NCBI RefSeq assembly: GCF_004682055.1
Contig: NZ_QUZU01000056.1
Span: forward strand, 1 to 36,732
Reading direction: 5' to 3'
DNA: 36,732 nucleotides
Source: Pseudomonas kairouanensis
GTDB taxonomy: Bacteria > Pseudomonadota > Gammaproteobacteria > Pseudomonadales > Pseudomonadaceae
The translations under genes were made by a program, and so were the position numbers. Shown here in pieces: positions 15,648 through 24,451 of this stretch (the stretch's first letter is position 1; each line of letters begins with the position of its first letter). The notes under the pieces are model-generated. The model did no database searches and was not told where the DNA came from. It worked only from the letters and a program-made list of their open reading frames with translations.

Positions 15648-16409
15648 TTACTTCTTAGGCTTGGCCTTGGCCTTGGCACCGCGCTGACGCTGGGCCTCGA
15701 ACAGGCACACGCCGGTGGCAACCGACACGTTCAAGCTGCTCACACTACCGGCCATCGGCAAATGCACCAGGTAATCACAGTGCTCGCGGGTCAGGCGACG
15801 CATGCCCTTGCCTTCGGCACCCATGATCAGGATGGTTGGGCCGGTGAGGTCCTGGTCATAAATGCTGACCTCGGCCTCCCCCGCCGTGCCCACGACCCAC
15901 AAGCCGCGCTGCTGGAGTTTCTCCAGGGTGCGCGCCAGGTTGGTCACGGCCACCAGCGGAATCACTTCCGCCGCGCCGCAGGCCACCTTGCGCACAACCG
16001 GCGTCAGGGTAGCCGACTTGTCTTTAGGCACGATCACCGCCAGCGCACCGGCGGCATCCGCCGAACGCAGGCAGGCGCCAAGGTTATGCGGATCGGTCAC
16101 GCCGTCCAGCACCAGCAACAGTGGCGCGCCTTCGGTGCGGTCGAGCAGCTCGTCGAGCATGGCTTCGCCCCAGACCTGGCTTGGGCTTACGTCCGCAACC
16201 ACGCCTTGGTGAACGCCTTCAACCCATACATCCATTTCACGGCGCTCGGCCTGGCCGATGGCAACCTTGTTTTGGGTCGCGAGCTCAACCAGCGCTTGTA
16301 CGCGCGGCTCGCTGCGACCTTCTGCCAACCACACTTGCTTGACGCGTTTTGGGTGGTGACGCAGCAGTGCTTCTACGGCGTGGACGCCGTAGATTTTTTC
16401 CAGACTCAT
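15648..16409 (-). CDS. rlmB: 23S rRNA 2'-O-methyltransferase RlmB, 253 aa
   Basis: RlmB is a SPOUT-fold enzyme that methylates the 2'-OH of G2251 (E. coli numbering) in the peptidyl-transferase P loop of 23S rRNA, using S-adenosylmethionine. An N-terminal substrate-binding domain (about 1-75) precedes the SPOUT domain. The three knot motifs are visible: DPHNLGACLRSADAAGA, ILIMGAEGKGM and LPMAGSVSSLNVSVA. The C-terminus is a short lysine-rich tail. The ATG overlaps the rnr stop by four bases (ATGA), so translation is coupled to RNase R. Length and layout match the rnr-rlmB pair of E. coli. Confidence 0.98.
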   Translation of the reverse strand: MSLEKIYGVHAVEALLRHHPKRVKQVWLAEGRSEPRVQALVELATQNKVAIGQAERREMDVWVEGVHQGVVADVSPSQVWGEAMLDELLDRTEGAPLLLVLDGVTDPHNLGACLRSADAAGALAVIVPKDKSATLTPVVRKVACGAAEVIPLVAVTNLARTLEKLQQRGLWVVGTAGEAEVSIYDQDLTGPTILIMGAEGKGMRRLTREHCDYLVHLPMAGSVSSLNVSVATGVCLFEAQRQRGAKAKAKPKK

Positions 16410-19042
16410 GACTTGGCCTTAGGTTTGCGCGACCCGCCGCTTTTGGCAGGGGCCGAACCCGCTTTAGGCGGGCCTTTACGGTGTTTACTTGGCTTGCTCG
16501 ACGGATTCTCCGCCCCGCGGGACTTTCCCCCAGACGCCGCTTTACCACCGCTTTTGGCTTCGTTGAGCAGCTGCTGCTTCAACTCACGGCTCTTGCGCAG
16601 CTCGGCGTTTTTTGCCGCAGCGTCGCTTGGGCGGTAGGCCTCGGGAGCCTTCTCCTTGGTGGACGAACGACGGCCTGCCTTGGCAGCCGGCTCAGGTTCA
16701 GCCACTTTCGCAGGGGCGCCTTTGCCTTTGCTCGCAGGTGCAGTCGGCGTGCTGCCACGATTTTTTTTGCGGCTACCCGGCGATTCGGCTGGTTTATCAG
16801 ACATGCCGAAGTCGATCTTGCGTTCGTCGAGGTCGACGCGCATGACCTGCACTTCCACGGTATCGCCCAGACGGAAGCTGCGACCGGTGCGCTCGCCCGC
16901 CAGGCGGTGATGCACAGGGTCGAAGTGGTAGTAGTCACCCGGCAAGGCGGTGACGTGCACCAGGCCTTCGACGTAGATGTCGGTCAGTTCGACAAACAGA
17001 CCAAAACCGGTCACCGCAGTGATCACGCCTGGGAACGACTCGCCTACGCGGTCCTTCATGAACTCGCACTTGAGCCAGTTCACCACGTCGCGGGTGGCCT
17101 CGTCGGCGCGGCGCTCGCTCATGGAGCACTGCTCGCCCAACTGTTCCAGGGCCGCTTCGTCGTACGGATAGATCCGCGCTTTCGGAATGGTCATGGCACC
17201 GGCACGCTTGACGTGCGGGGTGTTCTGCTTGGAGTGGATCACGCTGCGGATAGCGCGGTGCGTGAGCAGGTCCGGGTAACGACGGATCGGCGAGGTGAAG
17301 TGGGTGTACGCCTCGTAATTCAGGCCGAAGTGGCCCTGGTTGTCGGCGCTGTACACCGCCTGGCTCAGGGAGCGCAGCATGACGGTCTGGATCACATGGT
17401 AATCCGGACGGTCCTTGATGCTGGCCAACAGTGCCTGGTAGTCCTTCGGCGTCGGGCCGTCCTTGCCTTTGTGCAGGGACAGGCCAAGCTCGCCGAGGAA
17501 CGCGCGCAGCTTCTCCAGACGCTCTGGCGGAGGGCCGTCGTGCACCCGGTACAGCGCAGGAATTTCGTGCTTTTTCAGGAACTCAGCGGTGGCCACGTTG
17601 GCCGCCAGCATGCACTCCTCGATCAGCTTGTGAGCGTCGTTACGCGTGGTCGGGGTGATTGCGGCGATCTTGCGCTCGGAACCGAAGACTATCCGGGTTT
17701 CCTGGGTTTCAAAATCGATCGCGCCACGGGTGTGACGGGCACCCAGCAGCACCTTGTACAGCGAATAAAGCTGCTTGAGGTGCGGCACCACACCAGCGTA
17801 TTCGGTACGCAGGGCCTTGGCTTCGCTGGTCTTCGGCGTTTCCAGGATGGTGCTGACCTTGTTGTAGGTCAGGCGCGCCTGGGAGTGGATCACCGCTTCG
17901 TAGAACTGGTAGTCGGTCATTTCGCCGGTTTTCGAGATGGTCATCTCGCACACCATGGCCAAACGGTCGACTTTCGGGTTCAGGGAGCACAGGCCGTTGG
18001 ACAGCTGCTCAGGCAGCATCGGGATCACGCGCTCTGGGAAATACACCGAGTTGCCGCGTACCTGGGCTTCGTTGTCCAGGGCCGAACCGATCTTCACGTA
18101 GCTGGACACGTCGGCAATCGCGACAAACAACTTCCAGCCGCCGGAGAACAGGCGCAGCTTGCCAGGCTTGGCTTCGCAGTAAACCGCATCGTCGAAGTCG
18201 CGGGCGTCTTCGCCGTCGATAGTGACGAACGGCAGGTGACGCAGGTCGATGCGTTTTTCTTTGTCTTTCTCTTCCACTTCAGGCTTGAGCTTGCCGGCTT
18301 CTTTGAGCACAGCCTCGGGCCAGACGTGAGGAATATCGTAGGTGCGCAGCGCAACGTCGATTTCCATGCCCGGCGCCATGTAGTTGCCGACCACTTCAAC
18401 GATGTCGCCCTGCGGCTGGAACCGTGCGGTGGGCCAGTGGGTGATTTTCACCTCGACGAACTGACCGACCTTGGCGGCGCCGTTGCGGCCCGGGGTGATC
18501 AGCACTTCCTGCTGGACCTTCGGATTGTCCGGCACAACAAAGCCGATGCCGCCTTCTTCGAAGTAACGGCCGACGATGGACTCGTGGGCACGGGACACCA
18601 CTTCGACGATAACGCCTTCACGGCGACCACGACGATCCAGGCCGGAAACCCGCGCCAGGGCACGGTCACCATCGAACACCAGGCGCATTTGCGCCGGGCT
18701 CATGAACAGATCGTCGCTGCCGTCGTCCGGGATCAGGAAACCAAAGCCGTCACGGTGGCCGGCGATGCGGCCCAGGATCAGGTCAAGTTTATCCACAGGT
18801 GCATAGGTGCCACGGCGGGTGTAGATCAGTTGTGCGTCGCGCTCCATGGCACGCAGGCGGCGGCGCAGGGCTTCGAGCTGGTCTTCGGTGGTCAGACCGA
18901 ATTCTTCAACCAACTGCTCGCGGCTAGCAGGCGAACCACGATCGGCGAGATGCGCCAGGATCAGTTCGCGGCTAGGAATAGGGTTTTCATATTTTTCCGC
19001 TTCACGAGCGGCCTCGGGATCGAGGGACTGCCAATCGGCCAT
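16406..19042 (-). CDS. rnr: Ribonuclease R, 878 aa
   Basis: RNase R is a processive 3'-to-5' exoribonuclease that degrades structured RNA, rRNA and tmRNA-tagged messages. Domain order is a helix-turn-helix region near residues 20-80, two cold-shock domains (about 85-230), and the RNB catalytic domain with the metal-binding motif DGEDARDFDD (Asp276, 282, 284, 285). An S1 domain (about 660-748) and a 130-residue Lys/Ser/Ala-rich basic tail follow. The tail is long compared with E. coli and probably binds RNA or ribosomes. The ATG at 19042 has only a weak purine ribosome binding site. It forms an operon with rlmB, which it overlaps. The two tRNA-Leu genes upstream run in the opposite direction. 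Confidence 0.98.
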   Translation of the reverse strand: MADWQSLDPEAAREAEKYENPIPSRELILAHLADRGSPASREQLVEEFGLTTEDQLEALRRRLRAMERDAQLIYTRRGTYAPVDKLDLILGRIAGHRDGFGFLIPDDGSDDLFMSPAQMRLVFDGDRALARVSGLDRRGRREGVIVEVVSRAHESIVGRYFEEGGIGFVVPDNPKVQQEVLITPGRNGAAKVGQFVEVKITHWPTARFQPQGDIVEVVGNYMAPGMEIDVALRTYDIPHVWPEAVLKEAGKLKPEVEEKDKEKRIDLRHLPFVTIDGEDARDFDDAVYCEAKPGKLRLFSGGWKLFVAIADVSSYVKIGSALDNEAQVRGNSVYFPERVIPMLPEQLSNGLCSLNPKVDRLAMVCEMTISKTGEMTDYQFYEAVIHSQARLTYNKVSTILETPKTSEAKALRTEYAGVVPHLKQLYSLYKVLLGARHTRGAIDFETQETRIVFGSERKIAAITPTTRNDAHKLIEECMLAANVATAEFLKKHEIPALYRVHDGPPPERLEKLRAFLGELGLSLHKGKDGPTPKDYQALLASIKDRPDYHVIQTVMLRSLSQAVYSADNQGHFGLNYEAYTHFTSPIRRYPDLLTHRAIRSVIHSKQNTPHVKRAGAMTIPKARIYPYDEAALEQLGEQCSMSERRADEATRDVVNWLKCEFMKDRVGESFPGVITAVTGFGLFVELTDIYVEGLVHVTALPGDYYHFDPVHHRLAGERTGRSFRLGDTVEVQVMRVDLDERKIDFGMSDKPAESPGSRKKNRGSTPTAPASKGKGAPAKVAEPEPAAKAGRRSSTKEKAPEAYRPSDAAAKNAELRKSRELKQQLLNEAKSGGKAASGGKSRGAENPSSKPSKHRKGPPKAGSAPAKSGGSRKPKAKS

Positions 19043-19204
19043 TAGAGAGTTTTCACCTTGTCTATATGCGGGTTAGTTTGGCATACGCGTATTGAAACGG
19101 GAAATTTCAGACGCCAACAAGCCTTTAAAAGCCTGCTTCAGCCACCCGGCGAGCACCTTGCACGACCACTGGCGAAATTTTCCAGGCTTTTTTCATGCCG
19201 GGGG

Positions 19205-19233
19205 TTTACAGCCAAGGAACCCCTCCGTATAGT
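19205..19233 (+). promoter_or_regulatory. Promoter of the first tRNA-Leu
   Basis: TTTACA (19205-19210) and TATAGT (19228-19233) are spaced by 17 bases. A G/C-rich discriminator follows, as expected for stable RNA genes. The tRNA begins 35 bases after the -10. Confidence 0.78.
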
Positions 19234-19267
19234 GCGCGCCATCGACGACAGCAACGTTGTTGATGTT

Positions 19268-19354
19268 GCCCAGGTGGTGAAATTGGTAGACACGCCAGCT
19301 TCAGGTGCTGGTGATCGCAAGGTCGTGGAAGTTCGAGTCTTCTCCTGGGCACCA
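19268..19354 (+). tRNA. tRNA-Leu (anticodon CAG), copy 1
   Basis: An 87-base class II tRNA with acceptor GCCCAGG pairing CCTGGGC and encoded ACCA. The anticodon stem CCAGC/GCTGG holds loop TTCAGGT (anticodon CAG, reading CUG), a long variable arm follows, and the T loop is GTTCGAGTC. It has its own promoter and terminator. CUG is the dominant leucine codon in this GC-rich genome, which fits two copies. Confidence 0.98.
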
Positions 19355-19365
19355 AATTCAGATCA

Positions 19366-19387
19366 AACCCGCGAAAGCGGGTTTTTT
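19366..19387 (+). terminator. Terminator of tRNA-Leu copy 1
   Basis: A hairpin AACCCGC-GAAA-GCGGGTT is followed by a six-T run, 11 bases after the tRNA CCA end. Confidence 0.9.
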
Positions 19388-19443
19388 CGTTTCAGGCCTT
19401 TGATTTTTAACGAGAATCTCGATTTATTTTTTTGAATCAGGGG

Positions 19444-19472
19444 TTTACAGATCAAAAAGGCCTCCGTATAGT
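19444..19472 (+). promoter_or_regulatory. Promoter of the second tRNA-Leu
   Basis: TTTACA (19444-19449) and TATAGT (19467-19472) are spaced by 17 bases, the same boxes as for the first copy but with a diverged spacer. The tRNA begins 35 bases after the -10. Confidence 0.78.
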
Positions 19473-19507
19473 TCGTCCCATCAACAGCGGCAACGTTGCT
19501 TGATAAT

Positions 19508-19594
19508 GCCCAGGTGGTGAAATTGGTAGACACGCCAGCTTCAGGTGCTGGTGATCGCAAGGTCGTGGAAGTTCGAGTCTTCTCCTGGGCACCA
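19508..19594 (+). tRNA. tRNA-Leu (anticodon CAG), copy 2
   Basis: Identical in all 87 bases to the copy starting at 19268, with the same anticodon CAG and encoded CCA end. It is independently promoted and terminated rather than part of one tRNA transcript. Confidence 0.98.
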
Positions 19595-19605
19595 AATTCA
19601 GATCA

Positions 19606-19627
19606 AACCCGCGAAAGCGGGTTTTTT
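19606..19627 (+). terminator. Terminator of tRNA-Leu copy 2
   Basis: The same hairpin and T run as after copy 1. It also insulates the iron-transport operon that begins at 19739. Confidence 0.9.
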
Positions 19628-19738
19628 CGTTTCTGGGGTTGAAAAACTCCACCCGCAATTCACCCCTTCGCCGCACTTGAGAAGTTTTATCGTTTATCCT
19701 TGCAATGATTTGTTGCATACAAGCGAGGAACACTTCGG

Positions 19739-20764
19739 ATGATGATCCGCGATACCCGTCTCAAGACATCCCTTCTGCGTGGCCTGACCCTCACTCTGCT
19801 CAGCCTGACCCTGCTTTCGCCAGCCGCTTATTCTGCCGACAAGGTTTCCCTGACCCTGTACAACGGCCAGCACAAAGAAGTCGGTGATGAACTCGCCAAG
19901 GCCTTTGAAGCCAAGACCGGCATCCACGTCAACGTACGCAAAGGCAGCAGCAACCAGCTCGCCAGCCAGGTCGTGGAAGAGGGTGACCGCTCCCCTGCCG
20001 ACGTGATCTACACCGAAGAATCGCCGCCGCTGAACAAACTCGGCGAGCAAGGCATGCTGGCCAAGATCGACGCCAGCACCCTCGACGTATTGCCCAAGGA
20101 TTACGTGGGCGCCAACGGCGACTGGATGGGCGTTACCGCCCGCACCCGCGTCGTGGCCTTCAACCCAAAACTGATCGCCGAAAAAGACCTGCCCAAGTCG
20201 GTACTGGATTTCGCCGGCCCCGAGTGGCAGGGCAAAGTCGGCTTCGTGCCCACCAGCGGCGCCTTCCAGGAACAAGCCGTAGCAATCATCAAGCTGCACG
20301 GTCGCGATGCCGCCGAAGAATGGCTGACCGGTCTGCGCGCCTTCGGCAAGGTGTACAGCAACAACATGGTCGCCCTCAAAGCCGTTGAAAATGGCGAAGT
20401 GGCCACCGTGCTGGTGAACAACTACTACTGGTTTGCGCTGAAGAAAGAAAAAACCAACCTGGACTCCCAGCTGCACTACTTCACCGACGGTGATGCCGGC
20501 GGCCTGATCACGGTGTCTTCGGCAGCCGCGCTGAAATCCAGCAAACACCCCAAGGAAGCCCAGCAGCTGCTGGCGTTCATGGCCAGCGAAGAAGGCCAGC
20601 GCGTAATCACCAACACTTCGGCGGAATACCCGCTGCGCAAGGGCATGGAATCCAACCGTGGCCTCAAGCCTTTCAGCGAACTGCAACCGCCGAAAGTCAC
20701 CCCGGCAGACCTGGGTAACGCCGAAGAAGCCCTGGACTTGGAACGTGACGTTGGCTTGAACTGA
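19739..20764 (+). CDS. Ferric iron ABC transporter substrate-binding protein, 341 aa
   Basis: This is a periplasmic iron-binding protein of the FbpA/HitA/SfuA type. A long N-terminal signal peptide (about 1-33, ending AAYSA) is followed by the transferrin-like iron-binding fold. Likely ferric ligands are visible: His45 in YNGQHKEV, Glu93 in YTEESPPL and the tyrosine pair 229/230 in NNYYWF. The start ATG 19739 follows GAGG at 19725-19728; a second ATG is adjacent. Its stop overlaps the permease start (TGATG). No convincing Fur box was found upstream. The substrate may be another trivalent metal, but the ligand set favours Fe(III). Confidence 0.94.
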   Translation: MMIRDTRLKTSLLRGLTLTLLSLTLLSPAAYSADKVSLTLYNGQHKEVGDELAKAFEAKTGIHVNVRKGSSNQLASQVVEEGDRSPADVIYTEESPPLNKLGEQGMLAKIDASTLDVLPKDYVGANGDWMGVTARTRVVAFNPKLIAEKDLPKSVLDFAGPEWQGKVGFVPTSGAFQEQAVAIIKLHGRDAAEEWLTGLRAFGKVYSNNMVALKAVENGEVATVLVNNYYWFALKKEKTNLDSQLHYFTDGDAGGLITVSSAAALKSSKHPKEAQQLLAFMASEEGQRVITNTSAEYPLRKGMESNRGLKPFSELQPPKVTPADLGNAEEALDLERDVGLN

Positions 20765-22329
20765 TGAACCCATCGCTACCCGCCCCCGCCCTGCGCGGGG
20801 GTTTTATTCCTCGCCGTAAACGCCCATCGATCTGGCTGCTACTGCCCGTGCTGTTCTTGGTAGGCCTGAGCCTATTGCCGCTGGTGTATGTCGGGACCAA
20901 GGCCTGGCAGGCGGGCTGGCAGGAAGCGGTGCACCTGCTATGGCGGCCGTACGTATTCGGACTGCTGCGCAATACCCTGGCGTTGATGGTCGGGGTGACG
21001 GTGGCGTGCGGCGTAGTGGGCCTGTCCCTGGCCTGGCTGCTGGAACGTAGCAACCTGCCGGGGCGGCGCATTTGGGGCGTGATCCTGTGCCTGCCATTTG
21101 CGGTGCCAGCGTTTGTCAGCAGCTTTACCTGGGTTTCGCTGAGCGCCAACTTCGAAGGGCTGGGCGGAGCGATCCTGGTGATGAGCCTATCCAAATACCC
21201 CCTGGTATTTCTGCCAGTGGCAGCCACCCTGCGCAACCTCGACCCTGCCCTTGAAGAGTCGGCCCGCACCCTGGGCCTGAATCGCTGGGGCGTGTTTTTT
21301 CGCATCACGCTGCCATTGCTCTGGCCATCACTGCTGGCCGGGGCGCTGTTGATCGCATTGCATATGCTGGTGGAATTCGGTGCGCTATCGATCATTGGCC
21401 TGCAAACCTTTACCACCGCGATTTATCAACAATTCGAACTGGAATTCAGCAACACCAACGCCGCGATGCTCTCGGCAGTGTTGCTGGTCATGTGCCTGAC
21501 CCTGCTGTGGCTGGAGTTGCGGGTGCGTGGCAAGGGCCGACATGTACGCATCGGCCAGGGCGCAGCACGGCATGCCGAGCAGGTCCGACTGGGTAAATGG
21601 GCGCCGCTGGGCCAGGTGTATTGCCTGGCACTGGCGATCATTGGCAGCGGGATCCCCCTTGGGATGCTCGGCTACTGGCTGGCAGTGGGTTCATCGGCAG
21701 CGTTTCCGGTAGCCGAGATCAGCGAAGCGCTGCTGTCGTCACTGGCCCTGTCGCTCGGTGGCGCGGCGTTGTGCCTGGTATTGGCGGTGCCGGTGGGATT
21801 GCTGGTGGTGCGCTATAAAGGCCAACTGGCCATCTGGGCCGAGCGCTTGCCGTACCTGCTGCATGCCCTGCCTGGGTTGGTGATTGCGTTGACGCTGGTG
21901 TATTTCGCCCTGCACTACGTGCCGGCGCTATACCAGACCTCCGCGCTATTGCTGATTGCCTATGCGCTGCTGTTTTTGCCGCTGGCCCAGGCGCCGATTC
22001 GTACGGCGCTGAATAAGGCCGCGCCGCAGTTGGAAGAGGCTGCGCGCACACTGGGCGCGTCGTCGTTCAGCGCGTTTTGCCGGGTGACCCTGCCGATTAT
22101 CTTCCCGGCACTGGGGGCGGCGTTTGCGTTGGTGTTTTTGGATGCGATGAAGGAATTGACGGCGACACTGCTGCTGAGTCCGACCGGGCTGAATACCCTG
22201 GCGACGGCGGTGTGGGCGCACACCTCGAATGTGGAGTTTGCGGCGGCGGCGCCATATGCGGCGTTGTTGATTTTGGTCTCGGGGTTGCCGGTGTACCTGC
22301 TCACGACCCGGATGTATCTGAGCCGCTGA
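20764..22329 (+). CDS. Ferric iron ABC transporter permease (two fused permease halves), 521 aa
   Basis: An FbpB/HitB/SfuB-type inner-membrane permease with two homologous halves of about six helices each. Each half carries an EAA-type loop that contacts the ATPase: EESARTLGLNRWGVFFR near 164-180 and EEAARTLGASSFSAFCR near 424-440. The N-terminus is a short basic cytoplasmic segment. It is translated directly after the binding protein through a TGATG overlap. No ATPase gene follows; the next gene is a convergent chemotaxis receptor, so the ATP-hydrolysing subunit must be encoded elsewhere or shared. Confidence 0.94.
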   Translation: MNPSLPAPALRGGFIPRRKRPSIWLLLPVLFLVGLSLLPLVYVGTKAWQAGWQEAVHLLWRPYVFGLLRNTLALMVGVTVACGVVGLSLAWLLERSNLPGRRIWGVILCLPFAVPAFVSSFTWVSLSANFEGLGGAILVMSLSKYPLVFLPVAATLRNLDPALEESARTLGLNRWGVFFRITLPLLWPSLLAGALLIALHMLVEFGALSIIGLQTFTTAIYQQFELEFSNTNAAMLSAVLLVMCLTLLWLELRVRGKGRHVRIGQGAARHAEQVRLGKWAPLGQVYCLALAIIGSGIPLGMLGYWLAVGSSAAFPVAEISEALLSSLALSLGGAALCLVLAVPVGLLVVRYKGQLAIWAERLPYLLHALPGLVIALTLVYFALHYVPALYQTSALLLIAYALLFLPLAQAPIRTALNKAAPQLEEAARTLGASSFSAFCRVTLPIIFPALGAAFALVFLDAMKELTATLLLSPTGLNTLATAVWAHTSNVEFAAAAPYAALLILVSGLPVYLLTTRMYLSR

Positions 22330-22336
22330 CACTGCC

Positions 22337-22407
22337 TTCGCGAGCGAGCCCACTCCCACATGTTGAAATGCATTCCAAATGTGGGAGCGGGCTTGCTCGC
22401 GAAAGCG
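22337..22407. repeat. REPIN between convergent permease and chemotaxis genes
   Basis: Two inverted REP units (about 22337-22360 and 22381-22407), each containing a GGGAGCGGGCTTGCTCGCGAA-like core or its complement, are separated by about 20 bases. The element lies in the 93-base gap between two convergent genes and may be the only 3' structure for both, as no separate terminator is seen. Confidence 0.82.
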
Positions 22408-22422
22408 TCGGCACAGGCAACA

Positions 22423-24357
22423 CTAGGCGCGAAACTGCCCCAAACTCGCCTTCAACTGCGCCGCCAACCCATCCAGCACCTTGCCACTGGCGGTCGTCTC
22501 CACCACCGCCTGCGCCGCGCGCTCAGCCTGGGCGTGAATCACCTCGACCCGCCCGCGCACTGCATGTGCGCCCTGCGCCTGATGCTCCGCCGCACGCGTG
22601 GCCAAGCCAATCGCTGCATGCACCTGTTCCACCGAGGCCTGCACCGTCTGCTGCAAGCGCACACTGTCGCGTAGCACCAACAAGCCTTCGTTGGCCTGGC
22701 GCCCAGCCTTGCCGATGGTTTCCACCGCCTCACGGGCGCCCTGCTGCAGCGCAACGATATGCGCCTGGATATCACCCGTGGAGCTTTGGGTCTTACTGGC
22801 CAGCGCACGCACCTCGTCGGCCACCACCGCAAAACCACGACCCGTCTCGCCAGCACGCGCCGCTTCGATGGCCGCGTTGAGGGCCAGCAGGTTGGTTTGC
22901 TCAGCGATGCCGTGGATCACCGTCAGCACCACTTCGATCTGTTCGCTTTGCTGGGCCAGGCGCTCGATCACCTTGGAGCCGGCCTGTACCTGCCCCGCCA
23001 ACGCCTCGATCAAGCCGCCGACCTCCGCCGAAGTGCGCGAGTTCTCATCCGTGGCCTGGCGAATATCCACCACCTGCTGCAACGCGGCCTGCATGGCATG
23101 GCTTTCGGCCTGGGCCTCATCGGCCATTTGCGACAGGGCGCGCAAGCTCTCGGCCACCTCATCACGCTGCAAACCGGCCGCCGCATCGGCGCCAGCATTG
23201 CGCAAGGTCATCGCACCAATTTCCACGCCGGTACGCTGGGCCACATCGCCTGCTTCACGCACGATGGGTTGCAACTTATCCACAAAGCGGTTAACCGCCG
23301 AGGCCATGTCGCCGATCTCGTCCTTGCTGCTGATTTGCACGCGCTTGGTGAGGTCACCCTCACCCGCCGCCAAGTCGTCCATGGCCGCGATCAGCAGCTT
23401 CAGGCGATTGACCACGCGCCGGCCCAGCACGATAGCGATCAGCAGCAACACGCCGAACCCGACAATGGCGAGGCCCAAGCCGATGCGCCAACGCAGGGTG
23501 CCGGCGGCCTCCTGTACAGCGCTGGTGGTGTTGGCGGTCATTTGGGTGGCAGTGGCTTGCGCCGATTGCAGGCGCGCGCCCATGGCGGTCGCGCTGTCCG
23601 CTGCGGCGCCCTTGAGGCTGTCGCCGACCAGTTGATCACCGCTGGCGATCAGCGCAGCAAAGCGTTTATCCAGCGCCTGCAAGTCCGCCTCTACCGACGC
23701 GGTCGAGACGCCCATGAGCACTTTACCGATCTCCACACCGTTAGGGCTGATGGAAGCTTCGACGTAGTACACCGACGGGTCGTTCTTGGCGGCATTCAAC
23801 ACTTTGTCCAGGGCTCGGTCGCCCTGGCCTTTTTCCAGCAACGCCTTGTTGATCGGGTTTTCCCGGTTCAGGTACCGGGTCAAATGCTCCCCCGCCGCAT
23901 CGTCGTAGACCACGAACAACACGTTGGGATTACGCTGGGCACGCCGGGCAAACTCCGACAGCGTCGGCACATCACTGTCCCACATGGCACGCGGCGCCAC
24001 CGAGGCCAAGAGTTGGGCCATGTCATTGGCAGAGTCTTTCAGGTCTTTTTCCAGGGTCGCACGCAGTTGCTTCTGCTCTTCCTGCAGGCGGGTCGAAAGC
24101 CCTGCGGTCAGACGCTGACGAGTGCTGGTCGACAAGCTGTCGAGACTGGATGTGACTTCCTTGCCCGCTTGCGCCAGCTCACCAGACAGTTTCTGGCTGT
24201 CGATACCCAGGCGATTGCCCAAATCGGCTTCCAACGCACTCACCGTGCTCCGCGTCAGAGCGACAGCCACCAACACTTGCACCAAAAGAGCGATACCCAG
24301 GGTAACGAACACCGGCCGCAACAGACGGCTTTGTAACAATGAGAGAACGGCAGACAT
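22423..24357 (-). CDS. Methyl-accepting chemotaxis protein, 644 aa
   Basis: A transmembrane chemoreceptor that signals through CheW/CheA. The domains are TM1 (about 16-36), a periplasmic sensor part of about 250 residues with a coiled region and a globular part around FVVYDDAAG, and TM2 (about 291-312). HAMP (about 313-365) and a cytoplasmic signalling domain follow, with the hairpin-tip sequence EQTNLLALNAAIEAARAGE near 486-504. There is no C-terminal CheR-tethering pentapeptide. The ligand is unknown. The ATG at 24357 is preceded by GGAGG; an open extension upstream lacks support. It is preceded by the purA terminator, and no sigma28-type flagellar promoter was recognised. Confidence 0.95.
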   Translation of the reverse strand: MSAVLSLLQSRLLRPVFVTLGIALLVQVLVAVALTRSTVSALEADLGNRLGIDSQKLSGELAQAGKEVTSSLDSLSTSTRQRLTAGLSTRLQEEQKQLRATLEKDLKDSANDMAQLLASVAPRAMWDSDVPTLSEFARRAQRNPNVLFVVYDDAAGEHLTRYLNRENPINKALLEKGQGDRALDKVLNAAKNDPSVYYVEASISPNGVEIGKVLMGVSTASVEADLQALDKRFAALIASGDQLVGDSLKGAAADSATAMGARLQSAQATATQMTANTTSAVQEAAGTLRWRIGLGLAIVGFGVLLLIAIVLGRRVVNRLKLLIAAMDDLAAGEGDLTKRVQISSKDEIGDMASAVNRFVDKLQPIVREAGDVAQRTGVEIGAMTLRNAGADAAAGLQRDEVAESLRALSQMADEAQAESHAMQAALQQVVDIRQATDENSRTSAEVGGLIEALAGQVQAGSKVIERLAQQSEQIEVVLTVIHGIAEQTNLLALNAAIEAARAGETGRGFAVVADEVRALASKTQSSTGDIQAHIVALQQGAREAVETIGKAGRQANEGLLVLRDSVRLQQTVQASVEQVHAAIGLATRAAEHQAQGAHAVRGRVEVIHAQAERAAQAVVETTASGKVLDGLAAQLKASLGQFRA

Positions 24358-24451
24358 CGGAAATCCCTCCACCACGGGTGCCATTAATTTGATAGCACCG
24401 CGAAAGAGAGAACCAAAGCAAGGGTCGTGCCGCCCAGGCGGCAGAAACGAC

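Larger units (their letters stand above)
19267..19633 (+). repeat. Tandem duplication: two 127-bp identical units 240 bp apart
   Basis: Bases 19267-19393 and 19507-19633 are identical and contain the whole tRNA-Leu plus its terminator. Sequence upstream of each tRNA is similar but diverged, keeping the -35 and -10 boxes and an AACGTTG block. The duplication is therefore not brand new; the tRNA and terminator copies have stayed identical, perhaps by gene conversion. Confidence 0.9.

Noticed and set aside
19691..19717. Possible Fur box upstream of the iron-binding protein gene
   Set aside because: The stretch contains TGCAA and TTGCA as a short inverted repeat, but it does not match the GATAAT hexamer pattern of Fur boxes well enough to call.
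19268..19738. tRNA-Leu locus as the attachment site of an integrated element
   Set aside because: Duplicated tRNA ends can mark an island, but there is no integrase, no partial tRNA fragment and only 240 bases between the copies. A simple tandem duplication explains it.
22337..22407. Short repeats that could suggest a CRISPR array
   Set aside because: There are only two units, they are inverted rather than direct, and they match REP elements found elsewhere in the window. No cas gene is present.
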